From contig JAHDBD010000013.1 of the NCBI GenBank assembly GCA_020630575.1, positions 62,001 through 126,000 on the forward strand: a DNA stretch of 64,000 nt, given 5' to 3'. Positions 1 to 9,545 of this stretch are shown piece by piece. Position 1 is the first letter of the stretch; every line of letters starts with the position of its first letter. This DNA is from Bernardetia sp. GTDB taxonomy: Bacteria > Bacteroidota > Bacteroidia > Cytophagales > Bernardetiaceae. Below the pieces are notes generated by a model. It did not search any database and had not been told where the DNA came from. It was given only the letters and a program-made list of their open reading frames with translations. The position numbers and the translations under genes are program-made.

Positions 1-3000
1 CTATCAAAAAACGAGGAAGTGAAAGCTGTCCTGAAAGTGTCAAAAAAGAATTTGTTTGGACGAGAGCTTGACCGTTTTGATTATTTTCTCCATATGCAAT
101 AGCAAGTGTTTTCCAACTTGTAATATCATCTGGATAAGTAACTTCAAAACTTGCTTTTCCATTTTCATCTGTTTTTAAAGTCGGCTGCCAGATTGCATTA
201 TCTGTAAAATAATTTCGGATATTTTTCTTTTTATTTGGTGCAAAATAATCCTCTACATCCAGACTTTTAGTTTCAAGATTTACTATATTTGATAAGGCTA
301 AACTCTTTTTTAAATTCTTCGAACTATTTATGCCACCTGCTGAATTAGTCAAGTAATCACTACTGACTTGAGATATGGAAGTAACCATAGCACGATTTTG
401 TCTTGATGGAGAGTAAGAACTCACTACTACTGATTCAAGAAGTTCTGATGATTCATTCATACTTACATCAAGCCAAATATTGTAATTGGTAGTTACTTTT
501 TCTATTGAACTGTAACCAACATATTGAAAAACTAATATACTACCTACGGGAGTTGTAATAGAATAATTTCCTTCTATATCTGTAATTGTTCCTCTGTTTG
601 TCCCTTTTACTATGACAGTTGCACCTGGTAGAGGTTCTCCAATTTCATTAGTTACTTTTCCCATGTAAGTTCTGACATTTCTAGTAAAATTATCATTTTT
701 GTAATAATTTGTTGGATGATTTTCTAGTTTTTCTAATTCCAGTACATCATTCGAATTGTAAGCGACTTTGACTTTCTTTTTTCCATAGCAATCCATACCT
801 GCTTCTTCAAAATTGATTTGTAGAGGGAGAGAATCAGCATTGTACTCTTCTACTTTTATATCATTTATTCTTGCACATTCTTCATAATGATATTTATAAT
901 AAACTGAAACTTGATACGTTCCAGCAATTATTTTTCCTTTAAATGGAATTAGGTTTTCAAAGAAATATTCTTTTTCAAAATTCTCACTCAAAGAATCGGA
1001 ATTTTTAAAAATCAGTTTGTTCCATTCCTTAGAAATCACTTGAAATTGTGAGGTATTCCACTCATAGAGTGTTTCTTTATATCTTTTTTGTGCGAAATAG
1101 GAATAATCAAAAAATGGTAGTGCATGATTTATAGCTATTGTTTTGGCTGTTTTAGTTAGTTGAACTGATTTATAAGTCGGAAAAAATGTCTTTTTTGGAA
1201 ATGTTTTATTACTACTAATTTTCCCTTTCTCAAATTCATATGTAGAAGTTAGAGTAGTATCTCTTCCATCGCTTAGCGTCAATGTTATGATAGAATCCTT
1301 TTTAACATATTTTCCTTCTTCCATATCATAAGACACAAAAGGTTCAAAATACAAGGTATCCCATTTTATTTCTGTTTCTCGTAGAATCCTAAACTCTCCT
1401 TTATGTAGGAGAGGGTAACGCCATTTATGACGATATATATTTGTTTTCTCATCATAACTAGAGGTAGAATAAACTTGTGTTACATCTCCTTTCCCTTGCT
1501 GAATTTGCATGATTGGATTCCAACCATGGTATCCATACGTAACTCCTACAAAAGTATGAGAACCTAGCATTATTTTCTCTTCATTAGATAACTTTGAGGA
1601 CACTTTTTTAGTATGAACATAACTCGGTAAATTATCCAAATCAAAAGAAAGTATAGTTTCTTTTCCCATTGGAATAGAAATGCTATCAATAGAAATAATA
1701 TTATGTTTCAGACGGATTTCTAGTTTATGAACTCCTTCTGAAAGCACAATTAGATGGTCTTGATGAAAATTTATGGTTGATAAATAAGTCAAACTATCAT
1801 CAATTTTTATCCAAGCGATATCTTCATATCCTTTTTGGGTAAAGAAAAATGGAAATAATGCACCTATATTTAAGTCATGATTTCGTTTAAATTCTTCTTT
1901 CAAATAATTAGTTTGATCCCACCCTGCATTTATATTTTTCAGTTTGGTTTGTAATGAATCGTATATATTTTGATAGGGAATGGAAACTCTAAATCCTTCT
2001 TTTTTGGGAAAAATAAAATTGTAATAAGCAATAGAATCTAACCCAAAACGATTTTGCCAATACGGATAAAGACTCAAATAATCATGTTGGATAGTTTGTT
2101 TTTTGAGTTCAATTTCTGATAATCTTTTCTTTGTCTTAAATCTAAAACGGCTTTCTTGAGAATTTGAAATATTTACTCTTGTATAATCATCAAACTTTCC
2201 ATTGGTTGCCACAACAGTAAGGTCAGCATCTTGGACAGGGCGTTTTTTATAATCAGTAACGGTTACATTTATTTTTTCTTTGAAAGAAGGCGAAGTCAAT
2301 AAGGGTGCGTCAAGTGAGACAAAAAGTTGTTTTCTATTACGTAAAAATGCTTCTTGGTCTTCATAAGTGTTTCCTCCAAAAGTATGTGATGTCTGAAGAA
2401 TATAGACTTTTTTGTATCTGTCTTTGATAGCAATTCGGATAAGGGAAGAAGAGTCTGCTTTCTTTTCTATCAAATTATTTTTACAAAAAAGACTATAACG
2501 AACAAGAGATTTAAAGGGATTTTCGATAATCATAATCAAAGAATCGTGGAGAAAATAACCTTCTATATACAAGCTGTTCGGAACATTGACTCGCTTTGTC
2601 AGAAAGCTATTTTTTTCATACTCATCAGTATTTACTTGAAAGTCAAAATGATTATAGATTGCATTTACTTTTTCTTTGAATGGAAACTCTACACTATCTC
2701 CTTTTAGAGTTTGGTTTTTAAAATTATCCGTAAAATATCTATAAATAAAGCCTTTTTTAGAAACTGTATCTGTTCCTTCCCTATAGGTGGCATATACAAA
2801 ACCATCTTCAAAACGAGCTTCTAAAGTTGGTTTTTTGATAAAATAATTATAATTGATAGATAGTTTCTTTTCTAATCTTTCGTTGTTCGAATTGAGAAGA
2901 ATTGCCTTTACATTATAGAGTAAATCAGCATTAGGAAAAATAGAATCTGGAATATAAATAAGTGTTTCTCCAAAAGGTTCTAATTTTTGCTCGTGTTCCC

Positions 3001-4291
3001 AAATAACTTTTTTGATATTGATAGAAGGCTCATAAGTCGCTTGTATATCAACTGATTCTATCTCTATATTGATTTTTCCATCCAAAATAGTGAGATTATT
3101 AAAATCTTTTGCTTTAATGCGAAGGGCAAAAGGTGTATTTCGATATTGATTTTTATCCGTTGTTTCTACTTTAAAGCTTTTTATTTCTGGCAAAATATAA
3201 TCTTCATACATGACATCTTCTGAAATAAGTATTTTACCTTTTTTATTTTTCAAAACTATTCCAATATAGCCTCCTAATTGCGTTTCTAAAGAATCTACTA
3301 ATACAATTTCACTCTCAAAACCTCCTTTTCGATATGATTTTACAGAATGATTTTTTTTATAAATATATCTATCATTACTAAAAAAAACATCAATTTCATC
3401 ATCTTCAATAGGTATTCCTTTTTTATCTACTAAATAGGTTTTAAAACGCAGCGTATCTAATGGACGGTATTTTAGTTTGTCCATCACGATATAACCACTG
3501 CCCTCTCTATGTTGCCCATCAAAATAAGCATGTTTTGTATAAGATTCATCTTCTTTTGTAAAAAGGTCTACAAAAAAACGAATCACTCCTAAATTTTCAA
3601 CATTTCCATAATCAATAGCTCTGACTACTCTCCTTACTTCACGATATGGCACAATCCAAAAATACTTTATAGGAAAACTATAAACAGCTTTTTTGATAAA
3701 TGAGCCTCTTCTACGATATTTTTTTTGTTTTTTAGCAACCAAGTGCCAAGTTTGCCCTGCATACTCAATTTTAATGGTTACTTCTTTTCTATGATTGGGA
3801 AGAGTATAACTCTTCACTTTTTTATTGTAAGAAAGATTCTGATGATTGAGCTTTACTTTAAGATTTGGAAGTTCATTTCCTAAAGAATCATAGATAATTA
3901 GCCAAGCACGTTTTGCATCACTCTGTAAGACTACATTTAAAGGTGCAATTGTTGTCAGTTTTACTTTTAAGATTTCTTCTTCTGTCCAAACAGTCAGGTA
4001 ATGACCATATCCCATAGAGTCAGAAAAACCAAATGAATTTAATTTATCTGTTTCGACAGAATCGACAAGAGTCATAAAACTAGTCAAGTCAGTTTTATTT
4101 TTATCTAAAACCTCTACAATATCTTTGTTTTTAAATATTTTCTTGCTGTCTTTGAGCTTATAAATAAGTGCAAACTGACTTTCTGTTGAGCTAGTTGGGA
4201 GATAGGTATTTTTTGTAGTTGGATTGTTTTGAGAAAAAGCAGAGGAAACAGAAATAAAAAGGAAAAGCAGTAAGAAGTAGATTTTTTTCAT
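1..4291 (-). CDS. Alpha-2-macroglobulin-like protein with CarboxypepD_reg/plug-like insert (C-terminus outside window)
   Basis: The reading frame opens at ATG 4289-4291 and stays open for 1430 codons to the window edge, so the C-terminus is missing. It begins with a signal peptide (MKKIYFLLLFLFISVSSAFS). Residues ~262-350 hold an MG2-like segment (VMDKLKYRPLDTLRFKTYLV). Residues ~1210-1265 look like a CarboxypepD_reg domain (GEPLPGATVIVKGT), followed by a short stretch like the start of a TonB-receptor plug (LESVVVSSYSPSRQN). Residues ~1358-1400 match the conserved A2M domain (NAIWQPTLKTDENGKASFEV, then PDDITSWKT). Family knowledge: bacterial A2M proteins trap or inhibit proteases in the periplasm or at the surface; the Bacteroidota versions often carry this fusion. 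The thioester region, if present, lies beyond coordinate 1. Function is inferred from the family only. Confidence 0.8.
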   Translation of the reverse strand, partial: MKKIYFLLLFLFISVSSAFSQNNPTTKNTYLPTSSTESQFALIYKLKDSKKIFKNKDIVEVLDKNKTDLTSFMTLVDSVETDKLNSFGFSDSMGYGHYLTVWTEEEILKVKLTTIAPLNVVLQSDAKRAWLIIYDSLGNELPNLKVKLNHQNLSYNKKVKSYTLPNHRKEVTIKIEYAGQTWHLVAKKQKKYRRRGSFIKKAVYSFPIKYFWIVPYREVRRVVRAIDYGNVENLGVIRFFVDLFTKEDESYTKHAYFDGQHREGSGYIVMDKLKYRPLDTLRFKTYLVDKKGIPIEDDEIDVFFSNDRYIYKKNHSVKSYRKGGFESEIVLVDSLETQLGGYIGIVLKNKKGKILISEDVMYEDYILPEIKSFKVETTDKNQYRNTPFALRIKAKDFNNLTILDGKINIEIESVDIQATYEPSINIKKVIWEHEQKLEPFGETLIYIPDSIFPNADLLYNVKAILLNSNNERLEKKLSINYNYFIKKPTLEARFEDGFVYATYREGTDTVSKKGFIYRYFTDNFKNQTLKGDSVEFPFKEKVNAIYNHFDFQVNTDEYEKNSFLTKRVNVPNSLYIEGYFLHDSLIMIIENPFKSLVRYSLFCKNNLIEKKADSSSLIRIAIKDRYKKVYILQTSHTFGGNTYEDQEAFLRNRKQLFVSLDAPLLTSPSFKEKINVTVTDYKKRPVQDADLTVVATNGKFDDYTRVNISNSQESRFRFKTKKRLSEIELKKQTIQHDYLSLYPYWQNRFGLDSIAYYNFIFPKKEGFRVSIPYQNIYDSLQTKLKNINAGWDQTNYLKEEFKRNHDLNIGALFPFFFTQKGYEDIAWIKIDDSLTYLSTINFHQDHLIVLSEGVHKLEIRLKHNIISIDSISIPMGKETILSFDLDNLPSYVHTKKVSSKLSNEEKIMLGSHTFVGVTYGYHGWNPIMQIQQGKGDVTQVYSTSSYDEKTNIYRHKWRYPLLHKGEFRILRETEIKWDTLYFEPFVSYDMEEGKYVKKDSIITLTLSDGRDTTLTSTYEFEKGKISSNKTFPKKTFFPTYKSVQLTKTAKTIAINHALPFFDYSYFAQKRYKETLYEWNTSQFQVISKEWNKLIFKNSDSLSENFEKEYFFENLIPFKGKIIAGTYQVSVYYKYHYEECARINDIKVEEYNADSLPLQINFEEAGMDCYGKKKVKVAYNSNDVLELEKLENHPTNYYKNDNFTRNVRTYMGKVTNEIGEPLPGATVIVKGTNRGTITDIEGNYSITTPVGSILVFQYVGYSSIEKVTTNYNIWLDVSMNESSELLESVVVSSYSPSRQNRAMVTSISQVSSDYLTNSAGGINSSKNLKKSLALSNIVNLETKSLDVEDYFAPNKKKNIRNYFTDNAIWQPTLKTDENGKASFEVTYPDDITSWKTLAIAYGENNQNGQALVQTNSFLTLSGQLSLPRFLI

Positions 4292-4422
4292 GGTCTTTGA
4301 GTAATTTTAACTTTTATTTGAATTACTCTCTATTCGTAAAAAAGTAAGAAAGTGTTGCAAAAAGCTCTAAACTATAAAAAATCAATTTCAAATTCTTGTT
4401 CATTCATGTTTTTATGATTAAA

Positions 4423-5823
4423 CTACTCTTTCAATTCGTAAATTAAAGAGTCTTTGGTAGAATACTTTTCAGATAACAACGGAATACGTTCAAAAAGTGG
4501 TGGAAGTTGTTTTTCATTATCAATAATAAAATGAGGTTTATCTTTTTCGATTTGATTATAGAATAATAAAAGTGCTTGATAGTTATCTAATTCTTCAATT
4601 CTATTTTGTGTCAATTTCCAATCTAAATAAGGCGTAACAGGTTTGTTATCGATATAATAACTATGATTTTCTCCAAAGACCCAAATTTTTTCATTTTTCA
4701 AATCAAAACCAGAAGGTTTTTCTACAATGGCTTTTGTGTAATCTAATGGATAAAAAACGGTTGTGCGAGTAGCCCAAAGTTGTAAAGCTATTCCACCCAA
4801 AACAGACAAAAAGAGAAGTTCAGATATCCATTTTCTTTGAATAGAAAATAGATAATAAGTTCCAAAAAAAGCAAGGGGTGGCAAGAAAAACGCAAACTGA
4901 AAAGGAAGCCAATATTTACATAATAACAAACTAAAACTAGAAGCTACAAGCCAAAAAATCATCATCTGACGACAATAAGATTGATAATTGGTAAGACTAC
5001 GACCAGAAAACATATTCAGAATAGACAATACCAAAAACAGAATAGGAAAAGCCAAGATGATAATAAAATCCTGAATAGAAAGATAAAATTTGGGGGCAAA
5101 AGAAATCGAATTGATATATTGTACTACAAAATCAATCAGACTTTCATTCCAAAAGAAATACAAAGAAAGCAGTAAAATAGGAAATGCAAAACCAAACAAA
5201 ACAAGCAAATGCTGACGAAATGAAGTAGAACGAAAAACTCCCAAACCAACACTTACCCAAAAAAGAAAAATGCTAGAAGGCAAATGAAAAAGAGTGGCTA
5301 TTCCCAAATAAAAACCAATCGTAAAAAGAGTTTGGTCATGTGTATTTTCAGTAAGTGTAAATATTTCACGTAATACGAGAAGCAAAAAAGTAAGCGATAA
5401 CAGTACAGGCGAAATATTCAGATAATCAAAGCTAATCGAACCAAAAAAAACATACAGCATTGCAGGAACATAGCCTCTATCTAACAAAAAATCTCTTCTT
5501 AAAAGTAAAGTATTAAAGATAATTGCCTGTACAAACAAAAGTCCCGTTCCGACAAGCGCATACCCAAAAGTAGAACGACCAAAAAGCAGATCCAAACCTG
5601 CATAAAACCAAGCTGAAAAAGGGGCAATTCCTGCAAAAACTTCTTTATAAATAGCATTTCCATCAGCAACACGCTCACCTATCAACATAAAATCCAAAAT
5701 TGGATTTAATAGTGGAACATCTGTAAAAAAGACATTCAAAAGGAAAGGCAAGCGAAGTGCTAATAAAAAAAGAAGTACCGTCAAAAGACGAAAAGGGTCG
5801 TAAGTACGAAAAAATTGAAGCAC
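4423..5823 (-). CDS. Polytopic inner-membrane protein with C-terminal soluble tail
   Basis: 466 residues with about ten hydrophobic segments spread over residues ~12-345, then a non-hydrophobic tail of ~110 residues (FGENHSYYIDNKPVTPYLDW). The topology (many helices, short acidic loop near the N-terminus with VFAGIAPFSAWFYAG, soluble C-terminal part) resembles GT-C type glycosyltransferases or the DUF6427-like membrane proteins of Bacteroidota, but I see no diagnostic catalytic motif, so no enzymatic function is assigned. It lies 131 bases upstream of the A2M-like gene on the same strand and could be co-transcribed with it. The ATG at 5823 is followed immediately by a basic/aromatic N-terminus, which is a plausible start. 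Confidence 0.6.
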   Translation of the reverse strand: MLQFFRTYDPFRLLTVLLFLLALRLPFLLNVFFTDVPLLNPILDFMLIGERVADGNAIYKEVFAGIAPFSAWFYAGLDLLFGRSTFGYALVGTGLLFVQAIIFNTLLLRRDFLLDRGYVPAMLYVFFGSISFDYLNISPVLLSLTFLLLVLREIFTLTENTHDQTLFTIGFYLGIATLFHLPSSIFLFWVSVGLGVFRSTSFRQHLLVLFGFAFPILLLSLYFFWNESLIDFVVQYINSISFAPKFYLSIQDFIIILAFPILFLVLSILNMFSGRSLTNYQSYCRQMMIFWLVASSFSLLLCKYWLPFQFAFFLPPLAFFGTYYLFSIQRKWISELLFLSVLGGIALQLWATRTTVFYPLDYTKAIVEKPSGFDLKNEKIWVFGENHSYYIDNKPVTPYLDWKLTQNRIEELDNYQALLLFYNQIEKDKPHFIIDNEKQLPPLFERIPLLSEKYSTKDSLIYELKE

Positions 5824-5916
5824 AACTTATAGGGAAAATAGAGATTAGGAAATGGAAAATAGAAATCAGACAGTAGTTTATTGTGTAATTCTGAGTTCTT
5901 AATTCTAAGTTTAACT

Positions 5917-6243
5917 TTACGCTTCTCCTACTGTTCCACCAAAATTTAGAGGAAAGTGATTGGCTTCTTCTTGAACCGAAATTTTGCCTACATTAGCCTC
6001 AAATTTCTCAACACTATCTTTCAAAACGTGTAACAAGCGTTTGGCATGGTCAGGAGTAAGAATAATTCTTGACTGAACCTTTGCTTTTGGCGCACCTGGA
6101 ACAAGTCTTACAAAATCTAAAAAAAACTCACTCTGAGAATGTGCTATCATAACCAAGTTGGCATAAGTTCCCTCTGCCATTTCTTCTGTCAATTCTATAT
6201 TTATCTGTTGTTGTTGATTATTTTTGTTTGTTGGATTATCCAT
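5917..6243 (-). CDS. DUF3467 family protein
   Basis: 108 residues. After a polar Q/N-rich start, the core (INIELTEEMAEGTYANLVMI, then HSQSEFFLDFVRLVPG, then SRIILTPDHAKRLLHVL) matches the DUF3467 family, which is found widely in Bacteroidota and has no established function. It is cytosolic, with no signal peptide or membrane segment. It is divergent from the AraC-type regulator and is separated from it by a 486-base AT-rich region. Length is normal for the family. Confidence 0.85.
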   Translation of the reverse strand: MDNPTNKNNQQQQINIELTEEMAEGTYANLVMIAHSQSEFFLDFVRLVPGAPKAKVQSRIILTPDHAKRLLHVLKDSVEKFEANVGKISVQEEANHFPLNFGGTVGEA

Positions 6244-6729
6244 AATTTTTGAGTTGTTTTAAATAATAGTTTTTTTTTGATATAAATTTTTGATTTGCAA
6301 AATATAAATCTAGCCTAAATGAATTTTTTGATAAAAATACTACTAAATCTACCTAAATCAAAAGTCTCTAAGAAACTTAGACACAAATAGAAAAACCAAG
6401 AGGTTTTGCCAGAACACAAAAAAAACAACTAAACAAAGTACATACTCACAGAAAAATCCAATTTTTAGGCTTAAAATTTGATTATTTACAGAAATATTAT
6501 AGTATATTGCAGTATCAAATTTTGAAAGTTACTGATTTATTCCTATTTTTAAAAAGCAAAATACTATTTTTAGTTAATTAATTAGTTTAAAGTTACTTTA
6601 AATTAGACAACTATATCTTAGCTTTTTTATACATTTAATCAAAGAATTAATTATAATTACATTTTAATCATTTATGTCCAGTTTAGGTTTTCTTATTTAA
6701 CGGACTAACATTTACAAACCTCTTTACTT
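6244..6729. other. 486-base divergent intergenic region
   Basis: Very AT-rich sequence between the divergent DUF3467 and AraC-type genes. It presumably holds both promoters, but I find no perfect TAnnTTTG box with a spaced TTG. A weak interrupted stem lies near 6364-6383. No open reading frame of note and no recognisable RNA gene. Confidence 0.5.
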
Positions 6730-7680
6730 ATGTTAATGGAAGATTATAACAAAATTATCGAATCGCTTAGTATTCGATATGTACGTGCCAAAAAAACGGT
6801 CGCTACAATTCCGATGCGTATCAAGCATTTTTATGATATTGATAATTCATTAATTTTCCTTCATAAAGGAATTATGCGTTTTGGAGCTAAAAATGAGTTA
6901 GTAAAAGAAGGAGAAACACTTTTCTTACCAGCAGGTAATTATACAACAATTACCTTTGGAGAAGCTGAAAAGTATGATATTATTTCTCCAGATGATCTTT
7001 TACAAAAAAATGCTGTTCATCTTCAAACCTATCACAATCAAGAAGGCGAAGCTATTTTTTCTCAAGTTGTTTTAGATGCTCGTGTTTTTGGTTCTGTAAG
7101 TTTTTTTACTTCGCTTGATTTACCTCCTTTTGTATTTAAAAAGGCAACAAAAATCAATGATTTGATTCAAGAAATTGTAGAGGAAGAAATAAAAGAAAAT
7201 ATAGGCAGCTCAAGAATGCTTGTCTTGAATACAGAAAAATTAGTAGTAGAAATGATTCGTTTTGTTTTGACAGAGCGTTTGTTTGTAGAAAAATTAGCTA
7301 CAAATAGCACCTATTTCAAAGATCCTCGTCTTATTCATTTATTTACTTATATCAGAGAAAACTTAGATACAGATCTTTCAAACAAAGTTTTGGCAAGTAT
7401 TGCTAATGTTTCAGAAGATTATGTAGGTCAGTATTTCAAGCTCTTGACAGGAATCAATCCACAAGATTATATCGAATATCAGCGTATGGATAAAGCTGTT
7501 GAGCTTCTTCGTACTTCTAAAAAGAGTGTTCGTAGTATTGGCGTTGAAGTAGGTTATAAAGATACAGCTTATTTCTGTCGTCGTTTCAAAATGATGTTTG
7601 GTATTCCTGCTGGAAAGATGCGTAAACGTGATTCTCTCTTAAACATACAGCAACAAGAAGCAGAACAAGAAGCCTTATAA
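6730..7680 (+). CDS. AraC-family transcriptional regulator
   Basis: 316 residues. Residues ~1-195 form a sensor-like domain not matching a sugar-binding AraC arm closely. Residues ~205-300 are a typical double helix-turn-helix AraC domain: first HTH with LSNKVLASIANVSEDYVGQY, second with RSIGVEVGYKDTAYFCRRF, ending in the usual F..P...R pattern (FGIPAGKMRKR). It is a cytosolic DNA-binding regulator; target and ligand cannot be read from the sequence. Two in-frame ATGs lie at 6730 and 6736, and either may be used. It is monocistronic, with a hairpin terminator at 7717-7753. Confidence 0.88.
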   Translation: MLMEDYNKIIESLSIRYVRAKKTVATIPMRIKHFYDIDNSLIFLHKGIMRFGAKNELVKEGETLFLPAGNYTTITFGEAEKYDIISPDDLLQKNAVHLQTYHNQEGEAIFSQVVLDARVFGSVSFFTSLDLPPFVFKKATKINDLIQEIVEEEIKENIGSSRMLVLNTEKLVVEMIRFVLTERLFVEKLATNSTYFKDPRLIHLFTYIRENLDTDLSNKVLASIANVSEDYVGQYFKLLTGINPQDYIEYQRMDKAVELLRTSKKSVRSIGVEVGYKDTAYFCRRFKMMFGIPAGKMRKRDSLLNIQQQEAEQEAL

Positions 7681-7716
7681 AACATAACTTTTTTAGTAAA
7701 GAATTAGTGTTTAATC

Positions 7717-7753
7717 AAAACCAAATGAAGTTCAATTAATTTCATTTGGTTTT
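7717..7753 (+). terminator. Intrinsic terminator after the AraC-type gene
   Basis: Perfect 13-bp stem AAAACCAAATGAA (7717-7729) / TTCATTTGGTTTT (7741-7753) with an 11-base loop, ending in T-rich sequence. It lies 37 bases after the AraC-type stop codon. Confidence 0.8.
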
Positions 7754-7825
7754 ATCTTTTATAACTATTTTTACAAACCATCAAAAAAATAAATTCTGAA
7801 AAACACTTTTAGTCCAATTTTATGT

Positions 7826-7833
7826 TAATTTTG
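7826..7833 (+). promoter_or_regulatory. Candidate Bacteroidota -7 box
   Basis: TAATTTTG matches the TAnnTTTG consensus of the Bacteroidota primary sigma factor and lies 64 bases upstream of the lipoprotein ATG at 7898. No clear TTG element is seen at the -33 position. Confidence 0.4.
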
Positions 7834-7897
7834 TTTGGAATTTTTTTATTGTTTATTTAAAATAGAACAATTATCAACCCTAAAAAACCTTTAAATT

Positions 7898-8797
7898 ATG
7901 TTTACATCGAATCTTAATAATGTAGTTCTTTGTGCTACACTCTTTTTTAGTGTTCTTTTTATATCCTCATGTGATAAAGGACCTAGTGAAAATGAGAAAA
8001 AATTAGCTATGGAAGTAGAAGACCTACGCCGTGCTAGAGAAAAAGATAGTTTGTATCAAGCTGATTTGCAGCAAGAAATGAATGTTATTTATGTTCGTTT
8101 GGATTCTATGCGTCAAGTAGAAGACAAAATTCGTCGCTTGACTTCAGATATGCGTGGAGGCGACATTGACCCATCAACAGGTGGAATGAGCATCGATCAA
8201 GGAATGCAACAGATTGAGCGTCAGATGCAAGCCAACCGTGCTAAAGTAGCAGAATTAGAACGTAAATTGAAAGAATCAGGGCAACAAAACTCTGCGCTTG
8301 CAAATACTATTGCTATGTTGAAGAGTTCTTTAGAAGATAAAGAGGCTCAAATTACACAAATGAGAGGGCAAATTGCTCAACTTGAAACAGAAGTAGAAGG
8401 ATGGAAGTCTCGTTATTCTGGAAAAATTGATGAGCTTGACTCTACAAATGTTGTTTTGGAAGATACTCGCACAGCTGCAAATACAGCATACTATGTAATT
8501 GGAACTGAAAAAGAACTCAAAAAACAAGATATTATCATAAATGATAAAAAAGGTTTTGAGCCAGATGGACGTACAAAAAGTAAATTTACAGCTATCGACA
8601 TCCGTACTACAAGTTCTATTGTAATTGGAAGTACAAGCGATGTAAAAGTAAAGAATGTAAAACTATTACCTTTACGCCCTTCTGGTTCTTTTAGAGTGGA
8701 AGAAAGAGGTGGAAATGTATATTTAGAAATTACTAATTCTGAGAAGTTTTGGGAAAGTAAATATTTAGCTATTCTTTCTAAAACGAGCTTCTTCTAA
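7898..8797 (+). CDS. Coiled-coil lipoprotein of unknown function
   Basis: 299 residues. A hydrophobic signal segment ends in the lipobox FISSC (lipidated Cys25). Residues ~30-190 are strongly charged with heptad-like spacing (EVEDLRRAREKDSLYQADLQ; IAQLETEVEGWKSRY), predicting a long coiled coil. The C-terminal ~100 residues are a beta-rich globular segment (IIINDKKGFEPDGRTKSKF; FRVEERGGNVYLEITNSEKF). It is probably anchored to a membrane facing the periplasm. Similar lipoproteins, sometimes named Cbp1-like or simply hypothetical, are common in Bacteroidota; I do not know a function. It is monocistronic, with a shared hairpin terminator directly behind it. Confidence 0.75.
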   Translation: MFTSNLNNVVLCATLFFSVLFISSCDKGPSENEKKLAMEVEDLRRAREKDSLYQADLQQEMNVIYVRLDSMRQVEDKIRRLTSDMRGGDIDPSTGGMSIDQGMQQIERQMQANRAKVAELERKLKESGQQNSALANTIAMLKSSLEDKEAQITQMRGQIAQLETEVEGWKSRYSGKIDELDSTNVVLEDTRTAANTAYYVIGTEKELKKQDIIINDKKGFEPDGRTKSKFTAIDIRTTSSIVIGSTSDVKVKNVKLLPLRPSGSFRVEERGGNVYLEITNSEKFWESKYLAILSKTSFF

Positions 8798-8805
8798 TGA
8801 AATTA

Positions 8806-8850
8806 TGAATTATGAATTGTGAAAGAATAAAATTCACAATTCATAATTCA
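8806..8850. terminator. Bidirectional terminator between convergent genes
   Basis: Perfect 18-bp inverted repeat: TGAATTATGAATTGTGAA (8806-8823) / TTCACAATTCATAATTCA (8833-8850), loop of nine bases. It sits between the convergent lipoprotein and AhpD-like genes. The right arm includes the stop codon of the AhpD-like gene (8848-8850). Confidence 0.75.
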
Positions 8851-9447
8851 ATACTTGTGTTTTCCTACATTCCAGCCATCACTTTTTAGATACTGTTCTC
8901 CTGATTCTACTGCTGGACTTTCCATTTCTGTTCCCATAGAATCATTCCAACGATTGAGATAACCAAAGAGAGCAACTACACCTAACATTTCTACAATTTC
9001 GCCCTCGTTCCAATATTTTCTCAAGTTTTCAGCTACTTCATCAGTTACAGCATTTGGAATCTGTGAACTTGCCAAAGCAAAGTCTAAGGCTGCTCTTTCA
9101 GCTTCTGAAAAGGCTTTGTGTGTTCTATAACTCCAAATATTTTCTAGTTGAGCTTGTTCTGCACCATATCTTTCGGCTGCACGAATAGTATGAGCTTGGC
9201 AATAACGACAACCTGCTGCGTGGCTACTGATATAACCAATAAGTCGTTTTAAAGCACTCGTAACTCTGCCTTGATTTTCCATTACAGCTTTATTCATTTC
9301 TATAAAAGCATAAGCAATTCGTGGTCTGATATGCATAGTTTTGACACTGTTGGGGCAAAAACCTAGTGTTTCTTCATAAAATTTGATAAGTTCTTGAAGT
9401 TGTGTATCACCTTCTGATGATTTTGGGTGAACTAACGGTTCTTTCAT
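8848..9447 (-). CDS. AhpD-like / carboxymuconolactone decarboxylase family protein
   Basis: The frame is open to an ATG at 9501, but the internal ATG at 9447 (MKEPLVHPK) is the better start because the 18 extra residues do not resemble the family. The protein has the AhpD-type redox centre CRYC followed by QAHT (C98 and C101 counted from 9501). The surrounding helices (LKRLIGYISSHAAG; YGAEQAQLENIW; AERAALDFALA) fit the alkylhydroperoxidase D-like fold. Such proteins act as cytosolic thiol peroxidase or disulfide-reducing partners. The ~200-residue length fits the peroxidase-related subgroup. It is convergent with the lipoprotein gene and divergent from the DUF1697 gene. Confidence 0.82.
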   Translation of the reverse strand: MKEPLVHPKSSEGDTQLQELIKFYEETLGFCPNSVKTMHIRPRIAYAFIEMNKAVMENQGRVTSALKRLIGYISSHAAGCRYCQAHTIRAAERYGAEQAQLENIWSYRTHKAFSEAERAALDFALASSQIPNAVTDEVAENLRKYWNEGEIVEMLGVVALFGYLNRWNDSMGTEMESPAVESGEQYLKSDGWNVGKHKY

Positions 9448-9545
9448 TTTTAAGTTGTTTTGAGAATTATATTTTGATAAATTGAATTCCAATATAACCA
9501 AAAACGCTTTTACAAAACCATAATTTTAGTCTATTTTTAACACAA

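Noticed and set aside
6364-6383. Possible small RNA or terminator in the DUF3467/AraC intergenic region
   Set aside because: Stem is short and interrupted, with no T run or promoter match.
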